Position numbers and translations under genes: made by a program. A stretch of 64,000 nt of DNA, from NCBI RefSeq assembly GCF_021730395.1, contig NC_069368.1, positions 13,038,001 through 13,102,000 of the forward strand. The letters are read 5' to 3'. The notes below the pieces were generated by a model, which did no database searches, had not been told where the DNA came from, and was given only the letters and a program-made list of their open reading frames with translations. Origin of the DNA: Mercenaria mercenaria. Lineage: Eukaryota; Mollusca; Bivalvia; Venerida; Veneridae. This document shows positions 32,301-42,091 of the stretch, piece after piece (within the stretch, counting starts at the first letter, position 1; the number at the start of each line of letters is the position of its first letter).

Positions 32301-35119
32301 TTTTGTGTTTGTAATTACAGAATATCTATCATTATTGTCAACTACGTAATAATCTAATAATTTTCATTAGTCATATGTTAGGCTATATTTGAACTTTATA
32401 TATTATCCTGGTAGGATTTTTATTCATGTTCTTCAAAATATAACTTTTGTTCAGAGATTATTTTGATCATATGATTCCCCACAGTGATGATATAAACTTC
32501 AAGTTTTCGAAACCACTGAGTGAACTTGATTTTAACACTTAGTAAACACTATAAAGTACTTTGTGTAAACAATTATCTTAATACTTACCTAACATAAGTG
32601 CTTGACAACCTAAGTCTATAGATACAAGTGATGAGGAACATGCGGTGTCTATTGTCATGGCTGTTCCAGTCAAGTTTAGGGAATACGAGACTCGTGCACT
32701 GATTATACTGTTGTGCGATCCAGGAACAGTATAAGTACTATCTGCTGTACCGTCATTATCCATCACCTGAGTTTTGTAATCATCGGTCATGCAGCCTAAA
32801 TGAATAAAATTACTTTATTTCTATTTCCAGACTTAAGGTATAATCACTAAGGTTAATTATTCAGCCAATGTTATATTGACAGTGTAAAATTATAGCGTTA
32901 AAACTTAACACTAAATTTACAGCGTTAAAACTTAACACTATCAAAGATTATCAAATGTTGTCAATATCTTAACCTGTTTATGAATGCTAAGTCTGTTTCT
33001 ATGTAAACAAAACTACTGTTCATTTCTTACAATAGACCCTTTCAAGCCACATTAAAACATATTTTAATTCTTGATTAATTTTAACTAGATTACTTTACAA
33101 TATATTATAAATCTAGAATATTGTCCCATACGTAAGCACTAAATTATTTGCCTTTCTAAAAGTATTTTGTTCTATTGATTATACAAAATAAGTTACCTAT
33201 GATTACACTCGTTTTTGTATTATTTAATTGCTTTCTTGTTATACCGGCATCCTCTAGCGCCATATGTGTACAGTCAAGAACAAGCTTTTGCTGTGGGTCC
33301 ATATATTTGGCCTCCTCTTCACTACATTCATGAAACTGGTGGTCCCAGTTTTCAATTCTAAAAGCATATTGAACATAATGGGTAAGTTCACATGAAAACT
33401 CTAGGGTAGAGTAGAGACCGACTCTATACTCGATAACCCATTTGAACGGTAAAAGTTAGTACACACATCATACATTCCCTGTTGAAGAGCTGAACTCTGC
33501 AAACACCACTGGCGTTGTAGGGTTTACTGGTTCCTTGCTTTTCATCACAAAGCTCAATGTGCAGGGAAAAAACGTTTTGCCTATTTCCAGGGCCCAACTT
33601 TTGATTGGCCGGTTACTTTACTGGTAGAAGTAGGTATAATGTACACAACAGCCTACCCTTCTCCAGATCTTCCATGTGAACTTCCCCAATGTCACATAAA
33701 CAGTACAGTTTTTAACTAAAGTTATATGTACTTCGAATTTGTCTGATAAATATACATCAGTGTTGATTCTATTGACGGAAGAACTTCTTCGTTTTATTTT
33801 TTGAATTTTCAATACTATTTTGTCGTAATTTCACGAATTTATTTTTCTACGGACATAATCTAACCCTAACATATCCTTTTATCCTACCACTAACCATTCG
33901 GTCTGTCGAGTAACTTATCTTTTCATGGGGTTCTTCCTTTGCACAACAGGATCCGCCCTACTACTTTCCTTCATTTTAAACGAAAATTTTCGAATTCTCT
34001 ACCGTAAAAAATCGATACATGCATTCTTTCTCACTGTTAGAAATATTACTAAATATGAAATCTAACATTGGATTAAATATCAAAGCATCTTATCTGTACA
34101 TTTCGTAGATTATACAAGGGGGCAACTGAAGCAAATTTTCGAACAAAATTTGGAAAACGCAAAACGATGAATTTTACCAACAACAATATAATCGAGTGAG
34201 ACTAAGTTTGACTCACATATTGTTGATGAAATCTGCGCTAATTAACTTTACAATTGCTAAATCAATACAGTAACAGGTTCAATATTCGGCAGCAATTAAA
34301 TAAATCTTTCAAAACTCAAGATAAACAACCAATGCACTTTCAAGGTCGTTCATATGTCTGTAGATATGCATCAACAATGCATATGCATCAACAATGCGCA
34401 TATGCTTAAAGTAGGCATATAAATCAATATGTATAAAAACTTAGTTTAGGACGTTAATATTTTTGATCAAAACTTATTTAAATGACGCAGAAGAATACAT
34501 TTCTGAATGTTGTTTTTCTTGCTCTTTCTAGGGATCAAGTCGAGACGTGCAAATTCACTAAAATAACTGGAAAAATATATTTATGCGTTACGTCAATGCA
34601 TGTGGTAATCAAGAGAGTAAGCAATAATTCCAAAAGGAGGATTTACTAGTAAATGATTTTTAAAAGGCAGGCTCATAAGAATATATGTGACTTCCCTTCT
34701 GCCTTTTTTTGATACGGTTCGTCTCCAAAATGTACACACGAATCATCATGGTCTTCTATACTTTTATTAAACTTCGTTAATAAAGTACACGGCCTAACAT
34801 GTAGATCTTCATTTAATTCAAAAGAACTCATTCGCATCAACATATATTTTCTAAGCAGTTTGTACTAAAGTTGATACCTATCTAATATTACATTCCACTA
34901 TACTTACCCATCAAGAAACCCGGCTTTGTCTGTGTACATTTTTCCAGGGCTATCAGGATTTGGATCATAAAAATGTTCATTGTTCCATCTATCATTTGGT
35001 GTGACTTCGACGCTGTTTATTCCTTCTCTGAGATTCTCCCAAAACTGTTCTTTATTATTTGCGCCAGGGAATTTACACCCAAATCCTACAACTGATACTT
35101 TTTGTTTCTGTCTCGACAT
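14951..35119 (-). CDS. Animal type I polyketide synthase, six coding exons, complete gene (KS-AT-DH-psiER-KR-ACP)
   Basis: Coding exons 35119-34908, 33357-33197, 32795-32589, 31983-31802, 29895-29721 and 20373-14951 join in frame through GT-AG introns (phases 2, 1, 1, 0, 1) to a protein of about 2119 residues. Seen: KS (about 5-440) with Cys177 in DTACSSS, His312 in EAHGTGT and His356 in KTNVGHLE; AT (about 540-860) with Ser640 in GQSVGE and His746; DH (about 920-1200) with His953 and Asp1118; a long degenerate region; KR (about 1757-1950); ACP Ser2074 in LGLDSM; no thioesterase. Known of the family: such cytosolic megasynthases extend acyl chains from malonyl-type CoA units on a phosphopantetheine arm. 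Inferred: iterative, partly reducing, released by a separate enzyme or by water. It could belong to the bacterial-like animal PKS group or to the FAS-derived animal group; only a KS tree would decide. Product unknown. Confidence 0.93.
22001..23309 (+). pseudogene. Decayed C2H2 zinc-finger gene, left palindrome arm
   Basis: An ATG at 22001 is directly followed by a GTAAGT donor, and TTTTTTTCTACAG near 22669 is a plausible acceptor before a segment reading HFVCKYCGN. The best-preserved part (23016-23309) encodes two fingers: FECHICGNSW...HLKVY, in which the last zinc-binding His is Tyr, and SECNECHRKF...CDHLDSH, which is a complete CX2CX12HX3H finger. Stops and frame changes separate the segments. 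Nucleic-acid binding is the family role; this copy looks dead or very short. Confidence 0.6.
23643..24605. repeat. Extra block in the right palindrome arm
   Basis: About 960 bp present only in the right arm: homology to the left arm stops near 23643 and resumes near 24607. I see no clear terminal repeats or target duplication and no coding capacity. It may be an insertion here or a deletion in the other arm. Confidence 0.5.
25272..26024. mobile_element. hAT-type non-autonomous transposon, 753 bp, 8-bp TSD
   Basis: Ends TAGTGATTGGGC ... GCCCATCACTA, flanked by the exact 8-bp duplication TACAGCAG at 25264-25271 and 26025-26032. The other palindrome arm (near 22310) has a single TACAGCAG (inverted) with no insertion, a natural empty site. 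Near the right end are repeats of CCGATTA/TAATCGG. The ORF at 25351-25539 has no transposase signature. Confidence 0.88.
26590..26740 (-). repeat. Degenerate R1 repeat fragment
   Basis: Read on the minus strand: ATGACCCCCTACTTTTCTTG, then a block ending AATATGCCTGGCTATGTG, in the same order as the R1 copy at 3840-3950. Confidence 0.5.
27476..27752 (+). mobile_element. tRNA-derived SINE, family A, copy 1
   Basis: The head GCCCGCTTAGCTCAACAGGG carries A- and B-box-like motifs and the tRNA-Arg-like anticodon loop CTACGGATC. The body matches copies at 28318 and 37793, and the tail is GGCGTTAAACCC-(AAAAC)n. Known bivalve V-SINE or MetaSINE groups look like this; the exact family is not asserted. 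Confidence 0.82.
28318..28608 (+). mobile_element. tRNA-derived SINE, family A, copy 2, with 15-bp TSD
   Basis: Full-length 291-bp copy with B box GAGTTCGAGCCC and an (AAAC)n tail. It is flanked by the perfect 15-bp duplication ACATGTCATAAGTCG at 28303-28317 and 28609-28623, showing target-primed insertion and relatively recent age. Confidence 0.92.
29391..29549. mobile_element. 159-bp hairpin MITE
   Basis: Nearly the whole element is one inverted repeat: ATATATCTCATTTAGTGATT at the left pairs with AATCACTAAATGAGATATAT at the right, and CAGATGCG ... CGCATCTGAA lies further in, around a loop with GGGCTGCGCCC. No coding capacity. It lies in PKS intron 5, 170 bases from exon 5. Confidence 0.8.
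29721..29895 (-). CDS. PKS exon 5 (KS, NQDG...ITAPS and first catalytic His)
   Basis: A 175-base exon between a TATAACAG acceptor and a GTAATG donor. It begins AERDGNKVWANIYTG, contains NQDGGNEKPITAPS (the KS NxDG...TxPS block) and ends VIEAH with one base of the next Gly codon. Exon 6 supplies the rest, giving EAH-GTGTEKGDP with catalytic His312. It fills the only gap in the KS domain, so the gene needs no other coding exon in the 9.3-kb intron that follows. Confidence 0.92.
30306..31555. mobile_element. 1.25-kb inverted-repeat DNA element in PKS intron 4
   Basis: Ends CAGTGTATAGACTCTCTG ... CAGAGAGTCTATACACTG. The inverted match continues inward through CGCCCAAAC and GCGA. No target duplication is obvious and no transposase is encoded. 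An A-rich tract (31460-31490) and a long hairpin (30966-31050) lie inside. Confidence 0.7.
30966..31050. repeat. 85-bp long hairpin
   Basis: TTAGTAAGCGTTTATCAAAT pairs with ATTTGATAAATGCGTACTAA, and the stem continues through TTGGTC/GACCAA and GCGCGG/CCGCGC to a short loop. Either a tiny palindromic MITE or a hairpin-RNA candidate; there is no evidence of transcription. Confidence 0.65.
31802..31983 (-). CDS. PKS exon 4 (KS core)
   Basis: Acceptor TTGACAG, donor GTAAGG. Encodes residues 195-254 with the KS landmarks CDTVICGGVNVLL, the SGQCKTF segment and DGYVRGEG, ending LKRLED exactly at a codon boundary (phase 0). The open frame running past the donor into the intron is not coding. Confidence 0.93.
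32589..32795 (-). CDS. PKS exon 3 (KS nucleophile Cys)
   Basis: Acceptor CATTTAG, donor GTAAGT. Encodes residues 126-193, including the KS nucleophile Cys177 in the invariant DTACSSSLVS context. It joins exon 2 as IIG-CMTDDY, matching the VG-x-M-T-x-D-Y turn of KS domains. 207 bases. Confidence 0.93.
33197..33357 (-). CDS. PKS exon 2 (KS, MDPQQKLVLD segment)
   Basis: Opens after a TTTTAG acceptor and ends before GTAACT. Translated in the phase left by exon 1 it gives IENWDHQFHECSEEE, then the conserved KS motif MDPQQKLVLD and the helix ALEDAG, ending at VII. It has no in-frame Met of its own and is found only by reading between exons 1 and 3. Exactly 161 bases, which keeps the phase. Confidence 0.9.
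34908..35119 (-). CDS. PKS exon 1 (KS N-terminus)
   Basis: Encodes residues 1-70 plus two bases. The start is the Met directly before the KS opening strand (VSVVGFGCKFPG), as in other PKS. The frame stays open further upstream to 35212, but a good acceptor (TTGTTTTAG near 35150) lies 30 bases before this Met, so the upstream part is probably intron and a non-coding 5' exon is likely. The donor is GTAAGT at 34907. The last codon is split and completed by exon 2 to give FLDG-IENWD. Confidence 0.88.
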
Positions 35120-35860
35120 CTTTAAGGAATCAGTAGAGCCATTATATCTAAAACAATATAGGCTAAATGCAGTTTTCATTTCAAATGTTTGATAGAACAT
35201 TTTTGTCTTCATCTAGCTAGAGTTTAAAAAATATCATAGCATAATTTATGGCTGTAGTATATCATCAAAGTCACATGTTGATTTGAAAACATTCAGGAGC
35301 GGCAGAAGTTGTAGAATGGAAAACAGCCATGAAAATATTTAAACCTACAATGAACATGAAAACCTATGTAATAAGAAGCAAATGTTAAATATAGTTATTA
35401 TTTGACATTTTTGTAAATGTCGTCGCATCGTAACAATATGCCGAAATAGCCACTGTCTGCTGAATAAGTTGATTAAAAGTTTATTAGCTTATGAGGATGG
35501 ATTATCTTATGGTGTGGATGTGTAATTTAGTGTTAAAGAAGACATGAAACAACACTTTAATGAGTATATTTTCATGGCAATGTGTTTACAATTACATTCC
35601 CAAAGTTCTACCCATGATTCTTGAAAGACGAATATGAACGTCAAAAACTGCTTGGTTTAGAACCTGATACAACTTACATTTGATTAAATCATTTGTGAAG
35701 TACACAATTTTCTAAGGTATAAAACGCAGAAAAAACAACCGATGTCTCTCTTAGAATTTTAAACTTCTCTGTATTTTTTTTAATATAGTAAGGAAACATC
35801 TGTGGTTTTTGCAATGATTTTAAGTAAACTTATCTTCAAATAATAAGTTACTTGCCGGAA
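35120..35860. other. Upstream region of the PKS
   Basis: An acceptor-like site near 35150 suggests that the leader continues in an unseen 5' exon. I see no convincing TATA box or initiator, and nothing else to annotate. Confidence 0.4.
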
Positions 35861-35864
35861 ACGG

Positions 35865-36610
35865 TTTTCAATGTTCAGGTCGTTGTGACCTTGACCTTAA
35901 TAAAGTGACCCCAAATCAATAGGGGTCATTACTCTTGTAAAGTTTCAACAGTCTAGGTCAAGTGTTTCTTAAGTTATTGATCGGAAATGGTTTTCCATGT
36001 TCAGACTCCTGTGACCTTGACCTTTATTAGAGTGACTCTAAAATCAATAGAGGTCGTCTACTCTGCAAGACCAATCATCCTATGAAGTTCCAACATTCTG
36101 TGTCAAGTTGTTCTGAGTTTATTGATCGGAAATGGTTTTCCATGTTCAGGCTCCTGTGACCTTGACCTTTATTAGAGTGATTCCAAAATCAATAAAAGTC
36201 ATCTGCTCCGCAAGACCAATCATCCTATGAAGTTTCAACATTCTGGGCCAAGTGGTTCTGAGTTTATTGATCGGAAATGGTTTTCCATGGTCAGGCCCCT
36301 GTAACCTTGACCTTTATTTGAGTGTCCCCAAAGTCAATACGGGTCATCTACTCTGCATGATCAATCATTCTTTGAAGTTTCAAAATTCTGGGTTAAGTGG
36401 TTCTCAAGTTTTTGATCGGAAATGGGTTTTCCATATTCAGGCCCCTGTGACCTTGACCTTTGATGGAGTAACACCAAAAACTATAGGGGGTCTACTCCAT
36501 AAGCCCTGTCGCCCTATGAAGTTTGAAGGTTCTAAGTCAAATGGTTCTCCAGTTATTGATCGGAAATGAAGTGTGGCGGATGGACGGAAGGACGGATGGA
36601 CAGGGCAAAA
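35865..36610 (+). repeat. Tandem array of about five 145-bp units
   Basis: Units are marked by TGACCTTGACCTT near 35886, 36012, 36157, 36302 (changed) and 36448, with shared blocks ATCGGAAATGGTTTTCCATG and CCTATGAAGTTTCAACATTC. The end has GGACGGAAGGACGGATGGACAG. Spacing is 126, then 145-146 bp. It is built like the array at 9131-10366 but unrelated in sequence outside TGACCT motifs. Probably a truncated element of the same structural kind. Confidence 0.75.
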
Positions 36611-36940
36611 ACAATATGTCTCCCAATTCTGCAACTCTTTAGTCTATGAACTTCGAACGTCTTCTTTTTAATAATGTATCCGCCCTGACAGTGTAGCTGC
36701 AATAACTTCCTCATCAAGGTAGTGGAATAAATTATTAGTTGATTACTCGGTGTATCTCATTAATCGCTGGATACCGAATTAATTCTCTGTCATCCATCTT
36801 CATATTTATTCGTAAGCAGACGTGAGCTTTGATTGGTGCTATTTATAGAACTTGTTTCTGATTGGTCCAAAGCACTTAGTATTTTACAACACAAATAGTT
36901 GGTTCCCTTTAACTATTGTATATAATATTATGTGTGACCT
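36611..36940. other. Intergenic, no feature recognised
   Basis: No ORF or repeat seen. Confidence 0.4.
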
Positions 36941-36944
36941 AAAT

Positions 36945-37135
36945 CATCATTCATCAAGGCAATCATTCTGAACAATATTCATGAAGATCAATTGAAAAAT
37001 ACAGCCTCTATCGCATACACAAGGTTTTTCTTTGATTTGACCTAGTGACCTAGTTTTGACCACAGATGACCCATTTTCGAACTTGGTCTTGATTTCATCA
37101 AGGTAATTATTTTGACCAAATTACATATAGATCAG
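36945..37135 (-). mobile_element. Fragment of the 9131-10366 Helitron-like repeat
   Basis: About 1.3 of the 145-bp units, with TACAGCCTCTATCGCATACA and the intact AACTAGGTCACTAGGTCA motif (minus strand, 37055-37038). No ends are present. Confidence 0.8.
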
Positions 37136-37139
37136 TTGA

Positions 37140-37790
37140 CAAATATGGAGTTATTCGACAGCCGAGCTTCATTACCAATAAGTTGTGCAAATCAATCGTT
37201 TTGTGATAACATCTTAATGAATCTAAGAACATGAAAATGTAGTAAGAAGTTACTATTTTTTTTAATTTAATTTTGGAACACTAACCAAGACTGAAGTTTG
37301 GATAATGTTCGTACTTTTGGCAAGGAAGCATGTAGAATTTGCTGACAAACAAAAACAGAAAGCTTACAAGCGTCATTTATACAAGAGAGATAAACCATAC
37401 GTACACATAACAAGATCTCTTTATGGTTATTCCATTTAGTTAGTGCCGCTACTTGTAGTGTAAAGTGGAGAATACCCGTTGAGATATAAAATGTGAACTA
37501 AATATATCATTATTCTTAATTGATATTATCATAAGTTTGTACGAAGTTTATCACAAGTTCCTAATAATTTATTTTTGCCGGGCGCTGCGATTGCAATAAC
37601 GGCAGTTATTTTGCTTATACAAGAAAGATAAATCGTGCATACAGATATCTATACGTTTATTCCTTAGACAGTGCGTAATTATTGAAGAAAACTGTTGAGA
37701 TACATTTACTATAGTTTTAAACTGATATAATCGTAAATTTATCTCAAAATCATAATAGTTTAATTAGCTCTTTTTTGACAAAGATAAAGT
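37140..37790. other. Intergenic, AT-rich
   Basis: Nothing recognised. Confidence 0.4.
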
Positions 37791-37792
37791 CA

Positions 37793-38033
37793 GCCCGCCC
37801 GCTTAGCTCAGTAGGTAGAGCGTTGGTCTACGGATCGCGGGGTCGCGAGTTAGATTCTCGGGCAGGGCGTATCTTCTCCGTCACTATTTGATAACCGGCA
37901 TTGTGTCTGAAATCATTAGTCCTCCACCTCTGATTCGTGTGGGAAAACTGGCAGTTACTTGTGGAGAACATGTTTATACTGGTTAGGTTAACTGCCCGCC
38001 GTTACAAGACTGAAATACTGTTGAAAAAAAAAA
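37793..38033 (+). mobile_element. tRNA-derived SINE, family A, copy 3
   Basis: The head GCTTAGCTCAGTAGGTAGAGC is the most tRNA-like of the three copies. Relative to copy 2 it lacks about 25 bases near 37980 and the tail is an A-run. The anticodon-loop-like CTACGGATC is kept. Confidence 0.82.
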
Positions 38034-38369
38034 GTATTTTATGTTATCAGATTTTTCTTACTGAACAAACAAAAGTTTTTCCTTTTATCTTGTCGACCAT
38101 AATTAAACAGTGTTTGTTTACAAAATACCATTGACAATGATTGTTCACGTTTTTACTGGCGACTGATTTTCAGTCTAAAGACCTGCTCAAGACCTACCTT
38201 TTAACCTTTATTGCCACTGAAAAAGCATGAAAATCCTGACTATGAACAGTGACGCCTGTCAAAATAGAGTTTATTTTATATAAAATTTGCGTGTTAAAGT
38301 GTGGCGCGTGGTCGTTATCTGTTACCTATTGTAATCATGGATTGCATACACACAATATAATTTGAATAG
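38034..38369. other. Intergenic, no feature recognised
   Basis: AT-rich spacer between the SINE and the LINE remnant. Confidence 0.4.
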
Positions 38370-39820
38370 CCGTGAAGCTTGGCTTTAAGAATTTTGAATC
38401 GGTAGCAGTAAATTTACTTTTGAAAATAACCCTAGGTGCAGTGTTACTGATTATGGCTTATGCAAACAAGATTTATTTAAGTGTATTGAATAATTTGAGA
38501 TCGTTGAGCCAAATGATTTGTCGGACCATGGTCTCCGATCATATTCATTTTGTTTGAATGGCACAAAAATACACTATTAGATGGTAACTGTGAGGAATGT
38601 GAAAGTATCAATTCAAAATATGTGTGGAAATCTTATTTGAATGAGCATTTCCTTGAACAATTAGAGAGTACTGATATTACAGAAAAAATCGCAGTCATAA
38701 CCATTTCATCCTAAAATCCTCATGAAGAATATACATGCTCGGGTCAGACTAGGGGAGTGCTAGTAATGCCAATATTAAGCTATTGCAGTAAAGTATGTGG
38801 TTTCGCAAACGATTTATCTTTAGAAAGAGTCTATTTACAATTTTGTAAAAATCTTTTAGGTGTACAATAACACAAAAGGATTTTGTATATGGTAAATTGG
38901 ATAGAACATCTGTGAAAGTTACACATAGTTATAAAATTATTAAATATTGGTTGAAAATTGTACAAACACCAGAAAACAAATATATTAGTATGCTATGTAA
39001 TATGTTAAAAGCCGATTTTGAAAGTGATCACCGAAATATGAATTGGTGTTCTATGGTTAAAATGTACTACGTACGCTTGGGTTTTATGAAGCATGGTTGG
39101 AGCAAAATGTTGGTAATGATCATTTATTTTTATATTAGTTAAACAAAGATTAACATATAAAGTTATTCAAAACTGGCATAGCAAATAAAATTATTCTAGT
39201 AGAGCTTTGTCTTACAAACATATTGAGTCTTTCAATTTTCAAACATTTAGACAGATCAAGTCTGAAAATAGAATTGTGATAAAGAAGTTCACAATGCATT
39301 TACTGTTAGAAAGGAATATTTGTTTAGACATTAGGGCTAGAAATTGATGTACACAAGTATATATTTATATAACTTGTAAGTTACATAATTGTTTTACATG
39401 TTTTGTTAGTATGGAAATATTACTCCGGTTACAAAGACTTAGTCACAATGTTTTAAATATACGTTATTGCTTCATTGTGTTTGTGATTAATTATACGTAT
39501 GAGAATAGCCAACATGTGAACCTTTTGAATTTCGTTTTCGATAAAGGTCGACTGTGATGTGGAGTACTGTTCCCAGCTAATACGCTAAATACACTTCTTG
39601 CCTCGTTTCAGAATTACATATTTTCCCGTTCCTTTTGATCTAATTATTTTCTAAAAGCCTTAATAATGTTTTAGTATATAATATTTTGTTATTGATATGA
39701 ATGTAACCTTCTCCAAAATGCAATGTATGATATATATGTATTTGCAATTTTCACTACTCGTCATACATGTATTGGACTGTTGTCCTTATGGGCCTAATGG
39801 ATTTAATAAATAAACTTGAA
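38370..39820 (+). pseudogene. LINE remnant: end of endonuclease joined to C-terminal part of ORF2
   Basis: About 38390-38700 resembles the end of an AP endonuclease domain. It passes directly into a block with FCKNLLGV, TSVKVTHSYKIIKYWLKIV and MNWCSMVKMYYVRLGF (about 38840-39100), which aligns with MKYWFKILN...NWVTDVKKLLFDYGF of the LINE at 60 kb. The reverse-transcriptase core between them is missing. The 3' tail AATAAATAAACTTGAAAC ends near 39822. Several frame breaks; dead. Confidence 0.65.
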
Positions 39821-39984
39821 ACATATCTAACAATAGAGTGGTACATAAATCTAACAATCTTGGTGATCATAATAATGATACTTAACTAGGGGTAATAGCT
39901 TTAAAAATAAGATTTATTCAAACAACGGTTCCCATAGTCAGGGTAATCCACCTGGTCGTGGTTGAGCTGGTAACAGAGATTTTC

Positions 39985-42091
39985 AGCTTACTTCGACGCG
40001 TACTGCGGACCACGGACTGCGAACTTACTATAGGGGTTTTCTCAAACTGTATATACATTTTTTATACAAAACTGAACAGCGGCATATTTAGCATGTAATA
40101 CTATCCGAGAAAAGACAGTTATAAGATTTATTAATATCCTTTGTAATGTATATTTGAATTACCGATTTACATGTATTTTGTCTTACAAGCATTCTTAACA
40201 GCTTGGGCGCATTTAAAAAAAAATATCCTTTTATCTTTTATAGTCAATTTCGTGAGGTTCTAGCCAGTATTCGCTAGCAGTGAAAATGGCTGATTATTCA
40301 ACGATCAACATACCTTTTATTCAAGGATTTGAACCAATGACCACCTGGTAAGGAGACAGACCCTCTTCCCCTGTGCCGCAAGAGGTTCGCCTGTTATAAA
40401 TCAGGGAATCAAAACAACATATGTTACAAGTTAGTTGAATATCTGGCATCAAAGAATGTATATAGTGATTTTGGAAACATAGTTTCGTATTATTGCACTC
40501 GGGTCGCTGAAATGCTATTGTACAACGCACAATTTTGAATATCCGCGTGACAGTTTAATGCACCGCGGTGAAAAGTGTCTTATTTGGTATAATACATGTA
40601 TATTCTGAACTATTTCACACCCTACAAATTCATTTCAATACGGTACTGAATTAATTCAGTTTTCCCGGTCACGTTATCAGGATATAAAAGATGGCTACAT
40701 TGTAATTTTTTAAACCAATATATACCGTGAGTTTTCATGAGTTTAAATCTTTGTCCAAGTTCCCCAAAGCCGAGTAGTTAACATACCATTTGTATGCATG
40801 TGTTCGAAAAGGTACCCGACTAAAAAGGCTTTGTCAATAATGATAAAGGCTAGTCTCGACTATAAAGCTGGTTATATCAAATGACCACACAGATTTGCTC
40901 AAATGGTGTCAAAAATATAATTTCGTTGACAATTCTATGCATGTACTGGCCATACAACAGTTTTTGAATATGATCTGAACTTAGATCGACATTTTGACAG
41001 CCAGTTTTAATAGTACTTAAAGATTAAATTCCTGTTGAAACTGATAATCCATATTGAGTAGTCACTTTAAGATAGCAAATTTAAAACAACTTTTAACATG
41101 CAGTTCTGATATCAGGTTATGTAAACATGAAGAGGCTATTTCCTTTGTTTATTTCCAAACATGCTGATACACGATTCATTCAGGATGTTTTAGCTAAAAT
41201 ACGGTTATTTATTGGGTCTCCTTTCGACGGGGTTGAAAGATACATGTATGAACTTCCTGTATGTTTAGACAAAGTGTTGAACTAAATCATTCAAGATATT
41301 TCAATAAAACTTCTATTTTATCGAACAGTAGATACAATTATCAAAATTATTGAAAAACAATTAACTCTTTCGTACAGAAGTCTACGAGAACACGGTATTT
41401 ATACTGTGCAACAAAAATTAAACGGACTTTCATTTCATTCAGAATGTTTTTTTGTTTTTTTTTTTTGTTGTTTTTTTTTTTTTTCACAATAATATTTTTT
41501 ACCGCATTTTTACTTATATTGTTGTTAGGAAAAACTAGTCTCGGAATTGTATTGACGGACACATATTAAAACCAGGAATCGCCGTTATCTTCAAATCCAT
41601 GTTTCAAGTTATATTTTTAATGCATGAACATATTAAGGTAAGGTATTATAGTAAAGTGGGTTCGAAACTTCGCATGTCATGTCGTTCGATTCGCGCGGAG
41701 GTTAAGTAACGCTAGAAATGTCTAAAAATATAAAAACGAAATTTTAAAGCATACGGAGAATTGAAGATCCTGCTTAACGCAAGTAAAATGCGACAGAGTA
41801 TTTAGATCACATCTGAATATTGCGATTACGTATTTTAAATGTAGCCTGTTCACTGTCCATAAATTATATTTTCAAACGTAGGTATTGCATAATAGCAGAT
41901 AATTATATCACAATACACTAATTTGTACAGTGAAGGCAAAAGTTACTACACATATAGGTAAAAGAATCATATATACTCTAAGTATGTTTTCTTTTTTGCG
42001 AACCTTTAAACATTTTGAGAAAACCCCTACTGTAAGTACGCAGTCCGCTGTCCGCAGTCCGCGTCAAAGTAAGTTGAAAATCTCTAACAGG
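39985..42091. repeat. 2-kb interval bounded by about 75-bp inverted repeats
   Basis: 39990-40052 and 42013-42091 are inverted copies (GAGATTTTCAGCTTACTT against AAGTAAGTTGAAAATCTC, with matching GCGGAC-rich middles and AAAACCCCTA ends). Both border LINE-like sequence. The interior is AT-rich with a T-tract at about 41448-41486 and no recognised gene. Confidence 0.6.

Larger units (their letters stand above)
31984..34907 (-). other. PKS introns 1 to 3
   Basis: Intron 1 (33358-34907), intron 2 (32796-33196) and intron 3 (31984-32588) are AT-rich. A short tandem duplication ATATGCATCAACAATGC sits near 34363-34400 in intron 1. A 24-bp repeat (TACAGCGTTAAAACTTAACACTA type) sits near 32890-32942 in intron 2. 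No nested gene seen. Confidence 0.85.

Noticed and set aside
14951-35119. Bacterial contamination or bacterial PKS insertion
   Set aside because: Five spliceosomal introns with matching phases and animal-type flanking repeats place it in the host genome; ancient transfer is possible but not shown by this sequence.
14951-35119. Host fatty acid synthase
   Set aside because: No thioesterase, a degenerate ER and PKS-style KS motifs (MDPQQKLVLD, NQDG...ITAPS) argue for a PKS; the FAS-derived animal PKS group remains possible.
37793-37865. Functional tRNA gene at the head of the SINE
   Set aside because: A and B boxes are good, but the acceptor stem does not close and the same body and tail follow in three copies, so it is a SINE head.
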